Below, piece after piece: positions 1 through 11,200 of a stretch of DNA of 64,000 bases (position 1 is the stretch's first letter; each line of letters opens with the position of its first letter). The notes under the pieces were generated by a model. It was not told the DNA's origin, did no database searches, and worked only from the letters and a program-made list of their open reading frames with translations. Both the position numbers and the translations under genes were made by a program. The stretch is from Paenibacillus sp. PK3_47 (lineage in GTDB: Bacteria; Bacillota; Bacilli; Paenibacillales; Paenibacillaceae): NCBI RefSeq assembly GCF_023520895.1, contig NZ_CP026029.1, positions 3,472,001-3,536,000 on the forward strand, in the 5' to 3' direction.

Positions 1-245
1 AGGCAATTTTAACGCTCAAAAATATGGAAGAATGCTATGTATTCTTTGACGATCTGTGCACCGTGAACGAGATTCAGTCGCTGTCCCAGCGTCTGGAGGT
101 TGCACGCATGCTCGGCAAAGGTTCAACCTATAACCAGATTGAAGCAGAGACCGGGGCCAGCACGGCAACAATTTCGCGTGTCAAACGCTGCCTGAATTAC
201 GGCAACGACGGCTACAAGATGACACTTGAGCGTCTGGGACGTTAA
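1..245 (+). CDS. yerC: YerC/TrpR-family DNA-binding protein (5' end outside window)
   Basis: Small helix-turn-helix protein of the YerC/YecD (TrpR-like) family, a predicted DNA-binding regulator. The reading frame is already open at base 3 and its residues before the first ATG (24) continue the family pattern (ILTLK before MEECY), so the real start lies upstream of the window and the ATG at 24 is internal. The visible part has the conserved FFDDLCTVNEIQSL stretch and the HTH segment GASTATISRVKRCLNYG. Family members are about 100 residues, so roughly 20-25 residues are missing. The next gene starts 3 bases after the stop, which suggests an operon. The regulatory target is not apparent. Confidence 0.9.
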   Translation, partial: AILTLKNMEECYVFFDDLCTVNEIQSLSQRLEVARMLGKGSTYNQIEAETGASTATISRVKRCLNYGNDGYKMTLERLGR

Positions 246-248
246 TCC

Positions 249-1019
249 ATGAAGCCGGGCGTACTTATTATCAGTCACGGTTCACGCGACAAGGTGTGGG
301 TATCCATCGTAGACGAGGCAGTAGAACATCTTGCGCTCGAGGAAGAACTGCCGGTGGCGGTGTCTTTTCTGGAGCTGGTAGAAGGCCGCCTGATTCAGGA
401 CGGTATAAATGAACTGGAACATGCAGGGGTCACAGATATTATTGTGATCCCATTGTTCGTTTCCTCAGGAAGTACGCATGTTGATGAGATAGAGTATGCA
501 CTCGGCGCCAAGCCTGCGCCTGAACGTGAGACGGACCTTGAGCCTTTCCAGGTGAAGGCCAATATTCATTACGGCTATCCGGTGGATGACGATCCGGATA
601 TTGCCGTCATGATCTGGGACAAGCTCCGTGAGCTGTCGGAGAATCCGCAGCAGGAGACCATTCTGCTTGTAGGCCACGGAAGCATCCATGACGGCTTCCG
701 CCAGCGCTGGATACAGGGCATCTCTTCGCTTGCTGAGCGTGTGCGCTCGGTGAGCGGCGTTGCTGCCGCCGACTACGGCCTGCTGAATCCGGACAGCGTG
801 CGCAGCAGGGTGCAGTACTGGCAGGAGCAGGGCCATACGGTATTAGTGGCACCGCTCTTTTTAAGTGAAGGATATTTCACCAAGGTAGTCATTCCGGCGC
901 GGCTTCAAGGGCTGGAGTATGCCTATTCGGGCCGGACACTGCTGCCGCATCCTTTGCTGCCGCACTGGATCGGGGAGCAGGTAAAGGCAAAGCTTGCGGC
1001 GCTGCGGAGCGGCGAGTGA
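249..1019 (+). CDS. CbiX/SirB-like sirohydrochlorin chelatase family protein
   Basis: 256-residue protein with two tandem CbiX-type chelatase half-domains. The first opens with LIISHGSRDK (His about residue 10) and the second with LLVGHGSIHDGF (His about residue 142). CbiX/SirB enzymes insert cobalt or ferrous iron into sirohydrochlorin for cobalamin or siroheme synthesis, and the two-domain length fits the long form. No other tetrapyrrole gene is nearby, so the metal and physiological role cannot be decided. It starts 3 bases after yerC, so it is probably co-transcribed with it. Confidence 0.82.
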   Translation: MKPGVLIISHGSRDKVWVSIVDEAVEHLALEEELPVAVSFLELVEGRLIQDGINELEHAGVTDIIVIPLFVSSGSTHVDEIEYALGAKPAPERETDLEPFQVKANIHYGYPVDDDPDIAVMIWDKLRELSENPQQETILLVGHGSIHDGFRQRWIQGISSLAERVRSVSGVAAADYGLLNPDSVRSRVQYWQEQGHTVLVAPLFLSEGYFTKVVIPARLQGLEYAYSGRTLLPHPLLPHWIGEQVKAKLAALRSGE

Positions 1020-1299
1020 ACCCGGATGAAGCGTGTGAAGAGTGTGCTCAACTATTCAATTAAGGCCATCCAGAACAGGGCATAAGCTGCTGATTATTTA
1101 GCTGACCCGGGCGCTGGCGGTGTTGATTACGGCGGCTGCCGCATATATTATATTTATACCTTCTGCGGGCGCGGCTGTCTTAAGATGGTCTTAGAGGGCA
1201 AAGATATAATAGTATAAGCCGCCGAGCATTGCTTGAGGGGTGCAGAATTGGGTATAATCAGTAAGGTTATCTATTATAAAAACAGGTGGCGTTCCGGTA
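1020..1299. other. Intergenic stretch with no supported gene
   Basis: About 280 bases between the chelatase gene and dagK. A short open stretch from ATG 1026 ends after 19 codons and is not convincing. A TATAAT also occurs at 1205-1210. The likely dagK promoter is listed separately. Confidence 0.6.
1229..1258 (+). promoter_or_regulatory. Probable sigma-A promoter of dagK
   Basis: A TTGCTT -35 box (1229-1234) and a perfect TATAAT -10 box (1253-1258) are separated by 18 bases, ending 41 bases before the dagK ATG. Confidence 0.55.
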
Positions 1300-2190
1300 A
1301 TGAAAACTGCGAGATTGATTTACAATCCCACCTCTGGACGGGAAGAGATGAGGAAGCGGCTCGCCGACATTTTGGACCGGCTGGATATTGGCGGCATTGA
1401 AGCCTCCTGCCATGCAACGACAGGCGAAGGCGATGCCACTGCAGCTGCAGCGGATGCGGTTGAGCGCGGATATGATCTGATCATAGCGGCCGGGGGCGAC
1501 GGCACGCTTAACGAGGTTATTAACGGTATGGCCGAGAAGCCGAACCTGCCTCCGCTAGGCGTATTGCCGCTGGGGACTACCAATGATTTTGCCCGGGCTA
1601 TGGGCATTCCGAAGAACTGGGAAGATTCATGCGACCTCATTATCAAGCAGGAGTCGCGGCTGATCGACCTGGGCAAAGCCAATGACCGTTACTTCATTAA
1701 TATAGCCGGCGGGGGCAGGCTGACAGAGCTGACCTACGAGGTTCCGAGCAGACTCAAGACCATGATGGGCCAGCTGGCTTATTACCTTAAAGGGATCGAG
1801 AAGATGGCCAGCCTCTCGCCTCAGGAGCTGTACATCCGGGCGAACGGCCAGGAACTGATTCATGACGAATTCATGCTGTTCCTGATCGCCAACACCAATT
1901 CCGTCGGCGGCTTCGAGAAGCTGGCCCCGGATGCCCGTATTGACGACGGATTGTTCGACGTCATCGGGGTCAAGAAATGCAACCTTGCGGAGTTCATCCG
2001 CCTGGTTACCCTGGCAATCCGCGGGGAGCATTTGCAGGATAAGAAGGTCGTCTATTTCCGTACCGACGCCATGGAGGTTACCTCCCCGGGCTATGTCCAG
2101 CTTAATCTGGACGGCGAACTCGGCGGCACGCTGCCGGGACAGTTCCAGATCCTGCCGTCGCATTTGCGGATTTTTGCGCAGAATCATTAA
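1300..2190 (+). CDS. dagK: Diacylglycerol kinase (YegS/DgkB lipid kinase family)
   Basis: 296-residue soluble lipid kinase that phosphorylates diacylglycerol to phosphatidic acid, recycling diacylglycerol released by lipoteichoic acid synthesis in Firmicutes. The catalytic-domain motif AAGGDGTLNEVINGM is near residue 65, followed by the nucleotide-loop motif PLGTTNDFARAMGIP, and the C-terminal beta-sandwich half is present, so the length is normal. The ATG at 1300 is preceded by AGGTGG about 11 bases upstream. The next gene is rlmCD, the same order as dgkB-yefA in Bacillus subtilis, which supports the assignment. Confidence 0.93.
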   Translation: MKTARLIYNPTSGREEMRKRLADILDRLDIGGIEASCHATTGEGDATAAAADAVERGYDLIIAAGGDGTLNEVINGMAEKPNLPPLGVLPLGTTNDFARAMGIPKNWEDSCDLIIKQESRLIDLGKANDRYFINIAGGGRLTELTYEVPSRLKTMMGQLAYYLKGIEKMASLSPQELYIRANGQELIHDEFMLFLIANTNSVGGFEKLAPDARIDDGLFDVIGVKKCNLAEFIRLVTLAIRGEHLQDKKVVYFRTDAMEVTSPGYVQLNLDGELGGTLPGQFQILPSHLRIFAQNH

Positions 2191-2333
2191 GACAGGCAGA
2201 AATGAACGATAGATTAGCAAGGATATAGTGCGTAATAACTAAGGCAAGGAAGAAATAAAGTGCAGGTGGCTGCAAGGCTGGCCTGCGCTTTTATTGCAAA
2301 AGCGAAGATAATGAAAGAAGTGAACTTATAGAT

Positions 2334-3842
2334 ATGAGTAAACACCGCAGTGGACGCAGTGCAAGCCGCCGCGAAGCAACGGCGCCTGTCGCCGGACTGC
2401 CAGTGAACAAGAATGACGAGGTTATGCTCGATATTATCGGCATGACCCATGAAGGCGAAGGGGTGGGCCGCGTCGAGGGCTTTACCCTTTTTGTGCCTAA
2501 CGCTCTGCCCGGTGAGAAAGTCCGGGCCAAAGTGCTGAAGACCAAGAAGCAGTACGGCTATGCGAAGCTGCAGGAGCTGGTGCAAGCCAGCCCGAACCGC
2601 ATCGCGCCGCCCTGCGCCATCTATGACCAATGCGGCGGCTGCCAGCTGCAGCATATGGATTACACCGCCCAGCTGGCTTGGAAACGCCAGCTGGTGGTGG
2701 ACAACCTGCAGCGGATCGGGAAGCTGGGGGTTATGGAGGCAGGTGCAGGCCGGGCTGCAGCTGGGGAACTGGGCGAAGATGCTGCTGCCGGATCGGCGGC
2801 ACCGGAAGAAGGCATCATCGTCCGCCCTACTCTGGGCATGGACGAGCCTTGGCGTTACCGCAACAAGGCCCAGGTGCCAATCGGCGTTACCGATGGCGGG
2901 CTCGTCGGCGGCTTCTACGCCCGCGGCAGCCACCGGATCGTCGACATGGAGACCTGCCTAATTCAGCATGAGCATAACGATGCCGTCGTTGCCGCCGTGA
3001 AGCGCATCGGCAGAGAACTCGGCATCTCCGCCTACAACGAAGAAACCGGACGCGGCCTGCTGCGCCACGTCGTCGTGAAGAAAGCCTTCCGCACCGGCCA
3101 GATGATGCTTGTCCTCGTCACTAACGGACGCGACATCCCGCATCTGGACGCCTGGCTCGGCAGCATCCGCGAAGAGCTGCCCGACGTGGCCAGCATCTGC
3201 CAGAACATCAACACGCAGAAGACCAATGTGATCTTCGGCAATGAAACCAGCGTCCTATGGGGCAGCGATGTGATTTACGATTATATCGGCGATGTGCAGT
3301 TCGCCATCTCGGCCCGCTCGTTCTATCAGGTGAATCCGGATCAGACCGAAGTATTGTATGGGAAAACTGTAGAGTACGCCGGACTGACCGGCCATGAAAC
3401 GGTCATCGATGCCTATTGCGGTATCGGGACGATCTCCCTGTTCCTGGCACAGCATGCGGCTAAGGTATACGGCGTGGAGATTGTGCCGGAGGCGATTGAA
3501 GATGCCCGCGCGAATGCACGCCTTAATAATATGAACAATGTTGTTTTCGAGGTGGGAGCCTCCGAGGACGTCATCCCGAACTGGAAAGAGCAGGGCGTGA
3601 CGCCGGACGTAATCGTCGTCGATCCGCCGCGTAAAGGCTGTGACCCGCGCCTGCTGGATACCATCCTGGCGATGAAGCCGGAGCGTGTGGTGTATGTGTC
3701 GTGTAATCCGTCCACACTGGCAAGAGATTTGCGGGTGCTGGAGGATGGCGGGTACAAGACCGTGGAGGTTACTCCGGTGGACATGTTCCCGCATACGGTG
3801 CATGTGGAGGCTGTTTGTTCCTTGGTTTATAAGGGTTTGTAA
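2334..3842 (+). CDS. rlmCD: 23S rRNA (uracil-C5)-methyltransferase RlmCD/RumA family
   Basis: 502-residue SAM-dependent RNA m5U methyltransferase. It has an N-terminal TRAM domain (about residues 22-82), Fe-S cluster cysteines in CAIYDQCGGC (about 88-97), SAM-binding VIDAYCGIGTISLFLA, the DPPRKGC motif, and a C-terminal nucleophile in YVSCNPSTLARDL. In B. subtilis one enzyme modifies both U747 and U1939 of 23S rRNA. Between the Fe-S region and the central domain there is an Ala/Gly-rich insertion of about 30 residues (near 130-160) that looks disordered. It lies about 140 bases downstream of dagK. Confidence 0.92.
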   Translation: MSKHRSGRSASRREATAPVAGLPVNKNDEVMLDIIGMTHEGEGVGRVEGFTLFVPNALPGEKVRAKVLKTKKQYGYAKLQELVQASPNRIAPPCAIYDQCGGCQLQHMDYTAQLAWKRQLVVDNLQRIGKLGVMEAGAGRAAAGELGEDAAAGSAAPEEGIIVRPTLGMDEPWRYRNKAQVPIGVTDGGLVGGFYARGSHRIVDMETCLIQHEHNDAVVAAVKRIGRELGISAYNEETGRGLLRHVVVKKAFRTGQMMLVLVTNGRDIPHLDAWLGSIREELPDVASICQNINTQKTNVIFGNETSVLWGSDVIYDYIGDVQFAISARSFYQVNPDQTEVLYGKTVEYAGLTGHETVIDAYCGIGTISLFLAQHAAKVYGVEIVPEAIEDARANARLNNMNNVVFEVGASEDVIPNWKEQGVTPDVIVVDPPRKGCDPRLLDTILAMKPERVVYVSCNPSTLARDLRVLEDGGYKTVEVTPVDMFPHTVHVEAVCSLVYKGL

Positions 3843-3872
3843 GAAGTGTGAGGTTAGGATTGGGGACGGAAT

Positions 3873-3903
3873 GGGGACATGGGCCTTATTAACGTCCCTT
3901 TTT
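3873..3903 (+). terminator. Probable intrinsic terminator after rlmCD
   Basis: GGGGAC (3873-3878) can pair with GTCCC (3894-3898), followed by five or more T. The stem is short and a second GGGGAC at 3862 offers an alternative pairing. Confidence 0.4.
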
Positions 3904-4255
3904 GCTGTGAAAATTTAGGCGGATCGTCAGGTACAGATGTCTATTTTTACTTTAAGCGCAATGGGCTGATCTCAAACTCCTCGAATTTGTCATAACCTCC
4001 AACTTTTTAGAAGGGTCATTCATGTTAGCAATTTCCGTAATCCACCTTTATATTTCCAAAACAGACAGATAGCGAGCATTCTCCCCAGAGGCTTTGCATT
4101 CCTCGCGGGGGTAATATTCAATGATCCACCTTTATCGATAAGTAGTGCTTATTTATGAGGTTATTCGTCAATATTTTTACGACAATTTACACCTATTCCA
4201 ATTTGAACCACCAGGTAGTAATATGTTAAAGCACACATACGATATAGGGGGTTAG
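3904..4255. other. Non-coding stretch, nothing convincing seen
   Basis: About 350 AT-rich bases with stops in all frames. No hairpin, promoter or repeat stands out. The ribosome-binding site of the next gene (AGGGGG) lies at its right end. Confidence 0.5.
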
Positions 4256-4259
4256 ATGA

Positions 4260-4547
4260 GTGACTTCAATGCAGCAAACTATGGATACGGAGAGACTTGA
4301 GGGTTTCTCGCAAGCAATACAGGCCATTAGCGACGAGGTGAATATGGTTTGCAAGGGGTTATTCTCGGTGCGTAAAGAGGCAGGGACGGATTATGAATGG
4401 GAAGTAACAGCCTACGGAAAAAAGGTGTTTATAAGCTCGGATGAGATTTCCAGGATATTGAATATAGGTAGTAATACAAATTTAAAAGAGAAATTTAAGG
4501 AACTGGTAGCCTGGAAATTAAGGGCGGTCAACAGAGCCATTCTATAA
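4260..4547 (+). CDS. Small hypothetical protein
   Basis: 95-residue protein of unrecognised family, mixed charge, no signal peptide or membrane segment. It contains one cysteine in NMVCKGLF and a lysine/arginine-rich C-terminus. The start is uncertain: GTG 4260 is about 11 bases after AGGGGG, with ATG 4269 in frame as an alternative. An out-of-frame ATG at 4256 would encode only a 14-residue peptide. It lies immediately upstream of the YtxH gene in the same direction, so a shared stress role is possible but unproven. Confidence 0.55.
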   Translation: MTSMQQTMDTERLEGFSQAIQAISDEVNMVCKGLFSVRKEAGTDYEWEVTAYGKKVFISSDEISRILNIGSNTNLKEKFKELVAWKLRAVNRAIL

Positions 4548-4619
4548 AAAGTTTTTTCTCTTATGAATATTTGGGTAAGTACTATAAGAACTACCCTATT
4601 CATGAGAGGAGTAATGAAC

Positions 4620-4925
4620 ATGGACACAGAAACCAAAAAATCAATAGCCGTAGGTGCCGTTGCAGGTGCAGTAGTAGGTGCGGGTGTAGCTGTTCTGGTC
4701 GCTCCGCAGCAAGGTCATAAGGCACGTGCCAAATTATCCGACATGGCTGATAAGGTTAAGGAAAAAGGCTCGTTACTTAACGAAACAGGTCTTGAGCTCG
4801 CTGGAAAAGGGCAGGAAGTCGCAGGGGTCATCAAAGAGTCCCTTGGCGTTGCCAAAGAAATAAAGAACGAAGCACAGACAGTTACTCAGGATATTAAATC
4901 CGAGATCCAAAAGTTCAAGCAGTAG
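4620..4925 (+). CDS. YtxH domain-containing protein
   Basis: About 101-residue YtxH-family protein. It opens with a hydrophobic glycine/alanine segment (GAVAGAVVGAGVAVLVAPQQG, about residues 11-31) that can span or attach to the membrane, followed by a charged amphipathic helical region with many Lys and Glu. YtxH proteins are Firmicute general-stress proteins of unknown biochemical role. The start at ATG 4620 is preferred because GGAG (4608-4611) lies 8 bases upstream; the in-frame ATG 4614 is too close to it. GGGTAA at 4573 with GTTTTT at 4551 vaguely resembles a sigma-B promoter, but the 16-base spacing is long. Confidence 0.8.
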   Translation: MDTETKKSIAVGAVAGAVVGAGVAVLVAPQQGHKARAKLSDMADKVKEKGSLLNETGLELAGKGQEVAGVIKESLGVAKEIKNEAQTVTQDIKSEIQKFKQ

Positions 4926-4982
4926 AACAACATTACGTGTTCTAGCATTTTAAATACATTTGTAACGAATAGCATGGAATAG

Positions 4983-5010
4983 AAAACCGCCTTCTTCAAG
5001 GTGGTTTTTT
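4983..5010 (+). terminator. Intrinsic terminator of the YtxH gene
   Basis: AAAACCGCCTT (4983-4993) pairs with AAGGTGGTTTT (4998-5008) with one G-U, closing a CTTC loop and followed by T residues. Confidence 0.85.
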
Positions 5011-5105
5011 ATTTATGCCGTTCATTTGTAAGGGGGCTAAGGGCTGAGAATGCAGAGCCTCATTCAACTGCTCGACTTGCGGATTGGTTAATATCTCGAA
5101 ATACA

Positions 5106-5157
5106 GACAGCACAACGACACCCCCTCCGCTAAGGAAGGGGGTGTCGTTGTGCTGTC
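5106..5157. repeat. Long perfect inverted repeat (20-bp stem)
   Basis: Bases 5106-5125 are the exact reverse complement of 5138-5157. The 12-base loop can form a further TCC/GGA pairing. It lies 67 bases beyond the stop of the minus-strand giant surface-protein gene and may end its transcription, but neither side has a strong T tract. Confidence 0.75.
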
Positions 5158-5224
5158 AACCTCTTTGCGTCTAATCCATTTGCTTCAAGGCTGGGTTGAG
5201 CGGAGTATGAGTTAAATAATCTGT

Positions 5225-8200
5225 TTACTCCCTCTCGGTAATCAAATGAAGACTCGATAGGAGCCGCTGAATCAATGCCGCTGTTTCCGCACGAGTAATC
5301 TGTTTCTTGGGTTCAAGCTTCGATCCGGTTCCTTGAACAAGTCCGCTGGCAACGGTATTAGCAATATCCTGCGCTGCCCATGAACTAATGGCCGAATGGT
5401 CTTCGAACTTAGAAAGAGACGCAAGAGATACCGCTGGTTTTGTTTGAACAATATTCATAGCGCGCGAGATTAACACAAGGGCTTCTTCGCGTGTAATTGT
5501 TTTATGCGGACCAAAGGTTCCGTCTTCGTAACCCTCGATCAGTCTATACTCCACTGCTTTCTGTACAGCGCCCATATACCAATCGTCAGATGCTACATCC
5601 TTAAATTTATCCGTCCTGCTGTCCTCGGATAGTCCGAGTCCGCGAACGAGTAGAGCTGCAAATTCAGCACGGGTAATGGAAGCGTCCGGTTGGAATTCAT
5701 TAGCGTTCATACCGGTTACGACAAGACGTGAAGCCATATCCTCTACGGCTTCTTTGGCCCAATGCTCCTGCACGTCGGCAAAAGATTTTTGATTCCAAAT
5801 CAAGCTGTACGAGCTGTTGGTTAAGCTGTTAATCACAGCGGCATATTTTCCATCCCGCACAGTTACGGCAGTGGGAACATGATGCACGGAACCGTCTGCA
5901 TTAAGGACAACAGCCGTTGTTATTTTTGTGGGGTCCACACCTTCAGGAATTGAAATTTCACGTTTTACGTAAGAGTCAAACTTTTCAATTCTCACACTTT
6001 TGCCACTGTGGGCCGCTGTAATTGAAAAATCAAATGACTCGCCTGTTAGTGTGAATCCTTGGCGCCGGCCTGCTTGTTCAAAGAGGTTTGCTTGTTCAGC
6101 GGTGCCGGCGGCAATGGAAACGTAAATGGTGATTTCCGGCAGCGGTGTACCGCTGCCCAACTGGGCGGAAACCTTACCGATTGCAATGAGATCGGCAGGT
6201 ATCTCGTAAGCAGCATCCGGCGTTTCGATGCGAAGAATCCCATTTCTGTCTTCCAATGCCTTTACGGCATCACCCGTAAGCACGGCTGAAATTTCATCCG
6301 CTTTTGAAGCTACATTAATAACCACTGTCGGTGTTTCACTTAGTTTAGCCAGATGGTTTTTCAGTTTCAGTGCATCAATTGCTGCCACAACCGTAGTGGC
6401 GCCGCCTTTCTGCACAATGGAAGCCTCAGCGATTTGTTCCTGCTGTAGTCCATTTACGAATACTGCAAATCCTTGAATGGAGGGATCAGATTGCTGAGCC
6501 GTTCCTTCAGGGGTAGCAGTAGCCGGGGTGTCGGAGGATTCGTTTGAACCGGATTCTATCCTGCGTTGAACATGAATTGTGTATTTCTTTGTTGTAATGC
6601 CGTCCGCTGCTTTAACTATGATTTCGATATCATTCATCCCATAGTTAAGATTTACGGGAACAGCGGCCCCGCTAGATACAGCCTGTCCATTAATAGTAAG
6701 AGTCGAATCAGCGTCGTAAACAGACGCTATTACCGTCGTACTGTTATAACTGGAACCTACAGACGTCTGGTAACTAAGCACGTCTGGAGCAAAACCAGGC
6801 GAAAGGACGGCATTAGCTACCGTAAGATCCTTTAGGTCTGCATTAAAACTTGGCTGCCTATTTACGGTGATGGTATAAAGGAGCTGCCCGTTATTCTGCG
6901 AAGTTACTACAACAGGAATCACGTTGGCTCCGACATTCAGACTTACCGGAACAGGCACATTGTTGCTTACCGTAATCCCATTAACGGAAACGATAGAATG
7001 CTCGTCGTAAACAACAGCGGTAACGGATATGCTGTAGACGTTGTTTGCAACCGTAGTGCTGTAGCTGGTGACCGAGCTGTCGAAAGCCGGACTTAGGTTG
7101 GCTATATCCAGACTTAAGTTATTTAGCGCCGGTAAACTATTATCCAGAAGAATGGAAGCGCTGCTGTCTGAAATGTTGCCCGCTTCGTCCCGAAGCTGGA
7201 GATAAACCGTTTTAAGGCCGTACCCCGCTTCCAGCGTCCAATCGATAACGGTGCTAATGGGCTGCCAATCATCCCGCCAGGTGATACCGTCATTGGAAAG
7301 CCGCATGAAGCCCGGGCCGCTTACCTTTAACAGCTTGAGACGCACCGCGTTCGTATTCGTAGCAGGCGCTCCGTCGTTAATGCTTAGAACAGCAGTTGGT
7401 GCCGTCTTATCGATACTAAATCGCACCGTTACTTGATTGTTTGATGCGTCGGTAACCGTTAAATGATAAATTCCCTCTGTGCTTACTACCGTACCATTGA
7501 CAAACGGTTGACCGTTTAGCTCAGCCGTGCCTTCGTTAAACGTAATCGTGATATCGTTCTTGGATATTTGACCATCAGTTACTCCGGTGATAATTGGTAG
7601 CTTTGCATCAAAATTAATTGTATCGGTAAAGGACTCCATGTTGCCAGCTGCGTCGCGAACTTCCATCGTTACACTCTTGGCTCCATCCGAATTCTCAAGC
7701 ATCCATGACTTGGTTGAAGCCGCGGACTCCCATGCGCTCCAAACGCCGTCACCATTGGAGAAACGAACTTGGACAGGGCCGTTGAGATCATGCGCAGTTA
7801 GGCCAAGTGTAACCTCTTGTTGATTTGTAAAGCCACCCCCGCCGTTGATGATCAACGATCCCGTCGGCTTGATGGTGTCTACCACAATGGTATCACTAGA
7901 CGAGTGGATATTCCCGGCTTTGTCACGTACTTCCATATAAACCGATTTAACACCGTCACCCGCGCTTACGTTCCATGTCTTAGGTGAAGTAACCGGCTCC
8001 CACTGGCTCCACTCCCTATCTTCGTTGGCAAGGCGCATTTCCTCACCGCTATTCACGTCGGTGATGGAGAGATTGACGCTGAACGACGCTGTGAACAACG
8101 CTCCGCTTTCAATGGCGACCTCTGAGGTAGGCTCTTTCTTATCCACCGTAAAAGTAACCGACGTTTTGTTGCCGGCCGCATCGGTCACCTCCAATGTGAA

Positions 8201-11200
8201 GGAGCCGTCTTCACCAACGGTTGCACCCGCCGTAAAAGGCTGTCCGTTAAGTGTGGCCACCCCTTCATTGAAAGAGATGGTCAAGTCCGAGCTGCTTAAC
8301 TGTCCATCGGTTACGCCGGAGATGATTGGTTTAGTCATGTCCAAGGTAATATCGCGAGTCATCGCTTCCGTATTCCCCGCTGGGTCGCGAATTTCCATAT
8401 AGACGGTTTTGATTCCCTCGCCGCCTGCCAGATTCCAGCTTTGAGTAAGGGCGGGTTCCTCCCACGCGCTCCAGTCTGACCCATTGTTGCTAAAACGCGT
8501 TTGTACCGCACCGTTATTGTCCGAAGCGGTGATCTCCAGAGTAACAGCATTCTTACCTGTATGGCTCGCTCCCCCGTTGATTGTGAAGTCGCCTGCCGGC
8601 TTTGTCTTATCGATGCTGAACCGGATTGTAGTGGTATTGTTCACTTCATCGATAACCGTTAGTTCATAAGATCCTTCTGCTATTACTTGTTCGCCGCTCT
8701 GGAACGGATCCCCATTTAGAGTCGCCGTGCCTTCATTGAACGTGATCGTAAAATCAGCGTTGCTTAATTGCCCGTCGCTTATTCCCGTAACGATTGGTTT
8801 GGTTTGATCCAATTCAATCGTGTCGTTGAAGGAAGCCGTGTTTCCGGCCTGATCGCGCATTTCAACGGTAACTTCCCGAATTCCTTCCCCGTCTCTCAGA
8901 GTCCATGATTTTGTGGAGGAGAAAGGCATCCAATCTGTCCAACTGCCACCGTCGTTCATCAGACGCATGTCAACCTGACCGTTCGGATCCGAACCGGTAA
9001 GGTGCAACGTTACATCGGTGCTGCCGGTCTTTGCGGCTCCGCTGTTAATCCCAACCGAGCCTGTCGGCGGTTCGCTATCCAGTATAATGGTACCGCTATA
9101 ATCAGCCGTATTGCCGGCTTCATCGCGCAGCTTCATGTAAACGGTTTTCGTGCCGTCTCCCGCCTCTAACGTCCAAGCTTTACTCGCTTTGGCTGCTTCC
9201 CAGGCACTCCATGCTGAATTGTCATTGGAGAAGGCCATGTCGGCAGCGCCTTGAGGATTCGTCACAGTCAAATTAACGTTGGTTGAGCGGGTGAAGCCAT
9301 CACCGTTCTGGATACTAAAGGTTGCCGAAGGATTGGTTTTGTCGATTGTAAATACAATGGTCGTCTCATTTCCGGCTTCGTCCGTTATGATTAAGGTATG
9401 CGGACCTTCGGCTGTCACTTTATCCCCGCTCTGAAAGGATTGTCCGTCTACCGTGGCCGTTCCTTCGTTAAAGCTGATAATGAGATCCTGATTGGTCAGC
9501 TGCCCATTTGTCACACCTACAGCCACCGGTTTCTGAGTATCAAGAACAATGGTATCGTTATAAGTCTGTGTATTGCCTGCTCCGTCGCGAAGCTCCATAT
9601 GGACGGTCTTATTTCCATCCGAAGCTGACAGTACCCAGGTCTTGAACGGTATGACATTTTCCCAGGAGCTCCAAGTGCCCTCATCATTGGAAAAACGCAT
9701 CTGCACGGCTCCGCTTGCATCCGTGCCCTCAATACTTAAGCTGACGGAGGCAGAATTGGCGTAAGCTGCTCCTTCGTTGATAGTAATGGTTCCCGCAGGT
9801 GCTGTTGTGTCTAAGGTAATCGTATCGCTGAATGGATATATGTTACCTGCGGCATCTCGCAGCTCAGCATAGACCGTTCGCAGCCCGTCAGCGCCGTTCT
9901 CCAGCGTCCAAGCTTTGGATGCGGCAAATGGCTCCCATGTGCTCCAATTCACTCCATTACTGCTGAACCGCATAACTGCAGCTCCACCCTGCATATTTGA
10001 GAGAGTGAGATTGACGCTCTCCGTTAGGGTCTCAGCTGCCCCGTTATTAATCGCTATTTCTGCAGTGGGCGGTGTCTTATCGACAGTAAAGACAACGGTG
10101 CTTGTATTACCCGCAGGATCCGTGACAATCAGTGTATAATCGCCTTCCGTACCCACATTTGAGCCATTGTTGAATGGATGTCCATTTAGTGTGGCTGTTC
10201 CTTCATTAAAAGTGATGGTGAGTTCTTGGTTCGTAACTTGTCCGTTTGTCACCCCTGTTACTATTGGCAATGTAGTATCAAGGGAAATCGATTTGCTCAG
10301 AGCGTTAACGTTGCCCAATGCGTCTCTGAGCTCCACGGTTACTGTTTTTGTTCCGTCGCCGGAAGTAAGTGTCCATACTTTTGAACCCGTTACAGGTTCC
10401 CACGCACTCCACATCCCGGTTTCATTGGAGAAACGCATCTCCACAGGTACGTTCGCATCTGAACCGGATATATCCAACACGACATTTTGCGAACTAGTAG
10501 TCACTGCATCATAATTAATGGATAACGAGCCGTCCGGTGCTGTGGTATCCAACATAATGTTGTCAGAGTAGACCGCCGATTCCAAAAAGTCGGAGTCCCG
10601 CAGCTTCATGTAGACTGTCTTCGTGCCATCCCCCGTTGCTAAAATCCATGATTTAGACGTCGTGTAAGGCTCCCAGCTGCTCCAAGTTACGTTATCATTT
10701 GAAAATTGCATATGTAACGGCTGGTTTTCGGGATCTGATGCCGTCAAGTATAGTGTAACGTCCGGTAACTGCGTAGCTGCAGCGGAACTATTAATGTGAA
10801 TAGAGCCCGCCGGTGCTTCGTTCACATTAACAACAAGAATGGTGAACGTTCTGTCAAATGTATGATTGGCTTTGTCCTTGACACGAATGCCGGCAGAATA
10901 GCTGGCTTTAGTCTCATAGTCAAATTGTCTCTTAGTTATCAATTGATTGCCTGAGATTTCAAATGCATCCGTGTCTCCGGAAATCAGTTCGAATACGGCT
11001 GTTTCATCACTGTCCGGGTCAACAGCGGTTAGTGTTCCAACTACAGTTCCAGCTGCCATGTTTTCAGCAACCGAAGTGTTAGTTAGGTTTATTTGTGTAG
11101 GAGCCGAATTGGCAGGCGGAGCCGCTTCATTCACTGTGATGGTGTACGTGGAACTCGTAGTACCGTCTTGAGCTATTACTACAATTGGAATCTCGGTAGA

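Noticed and set aside
4551..4578. Sigma-B promoter before the YtxH gene
   Set aside because: GTTTTT and GGGTAA are there, but the spacing of 16 is outside the usual range; kept only as a remark.
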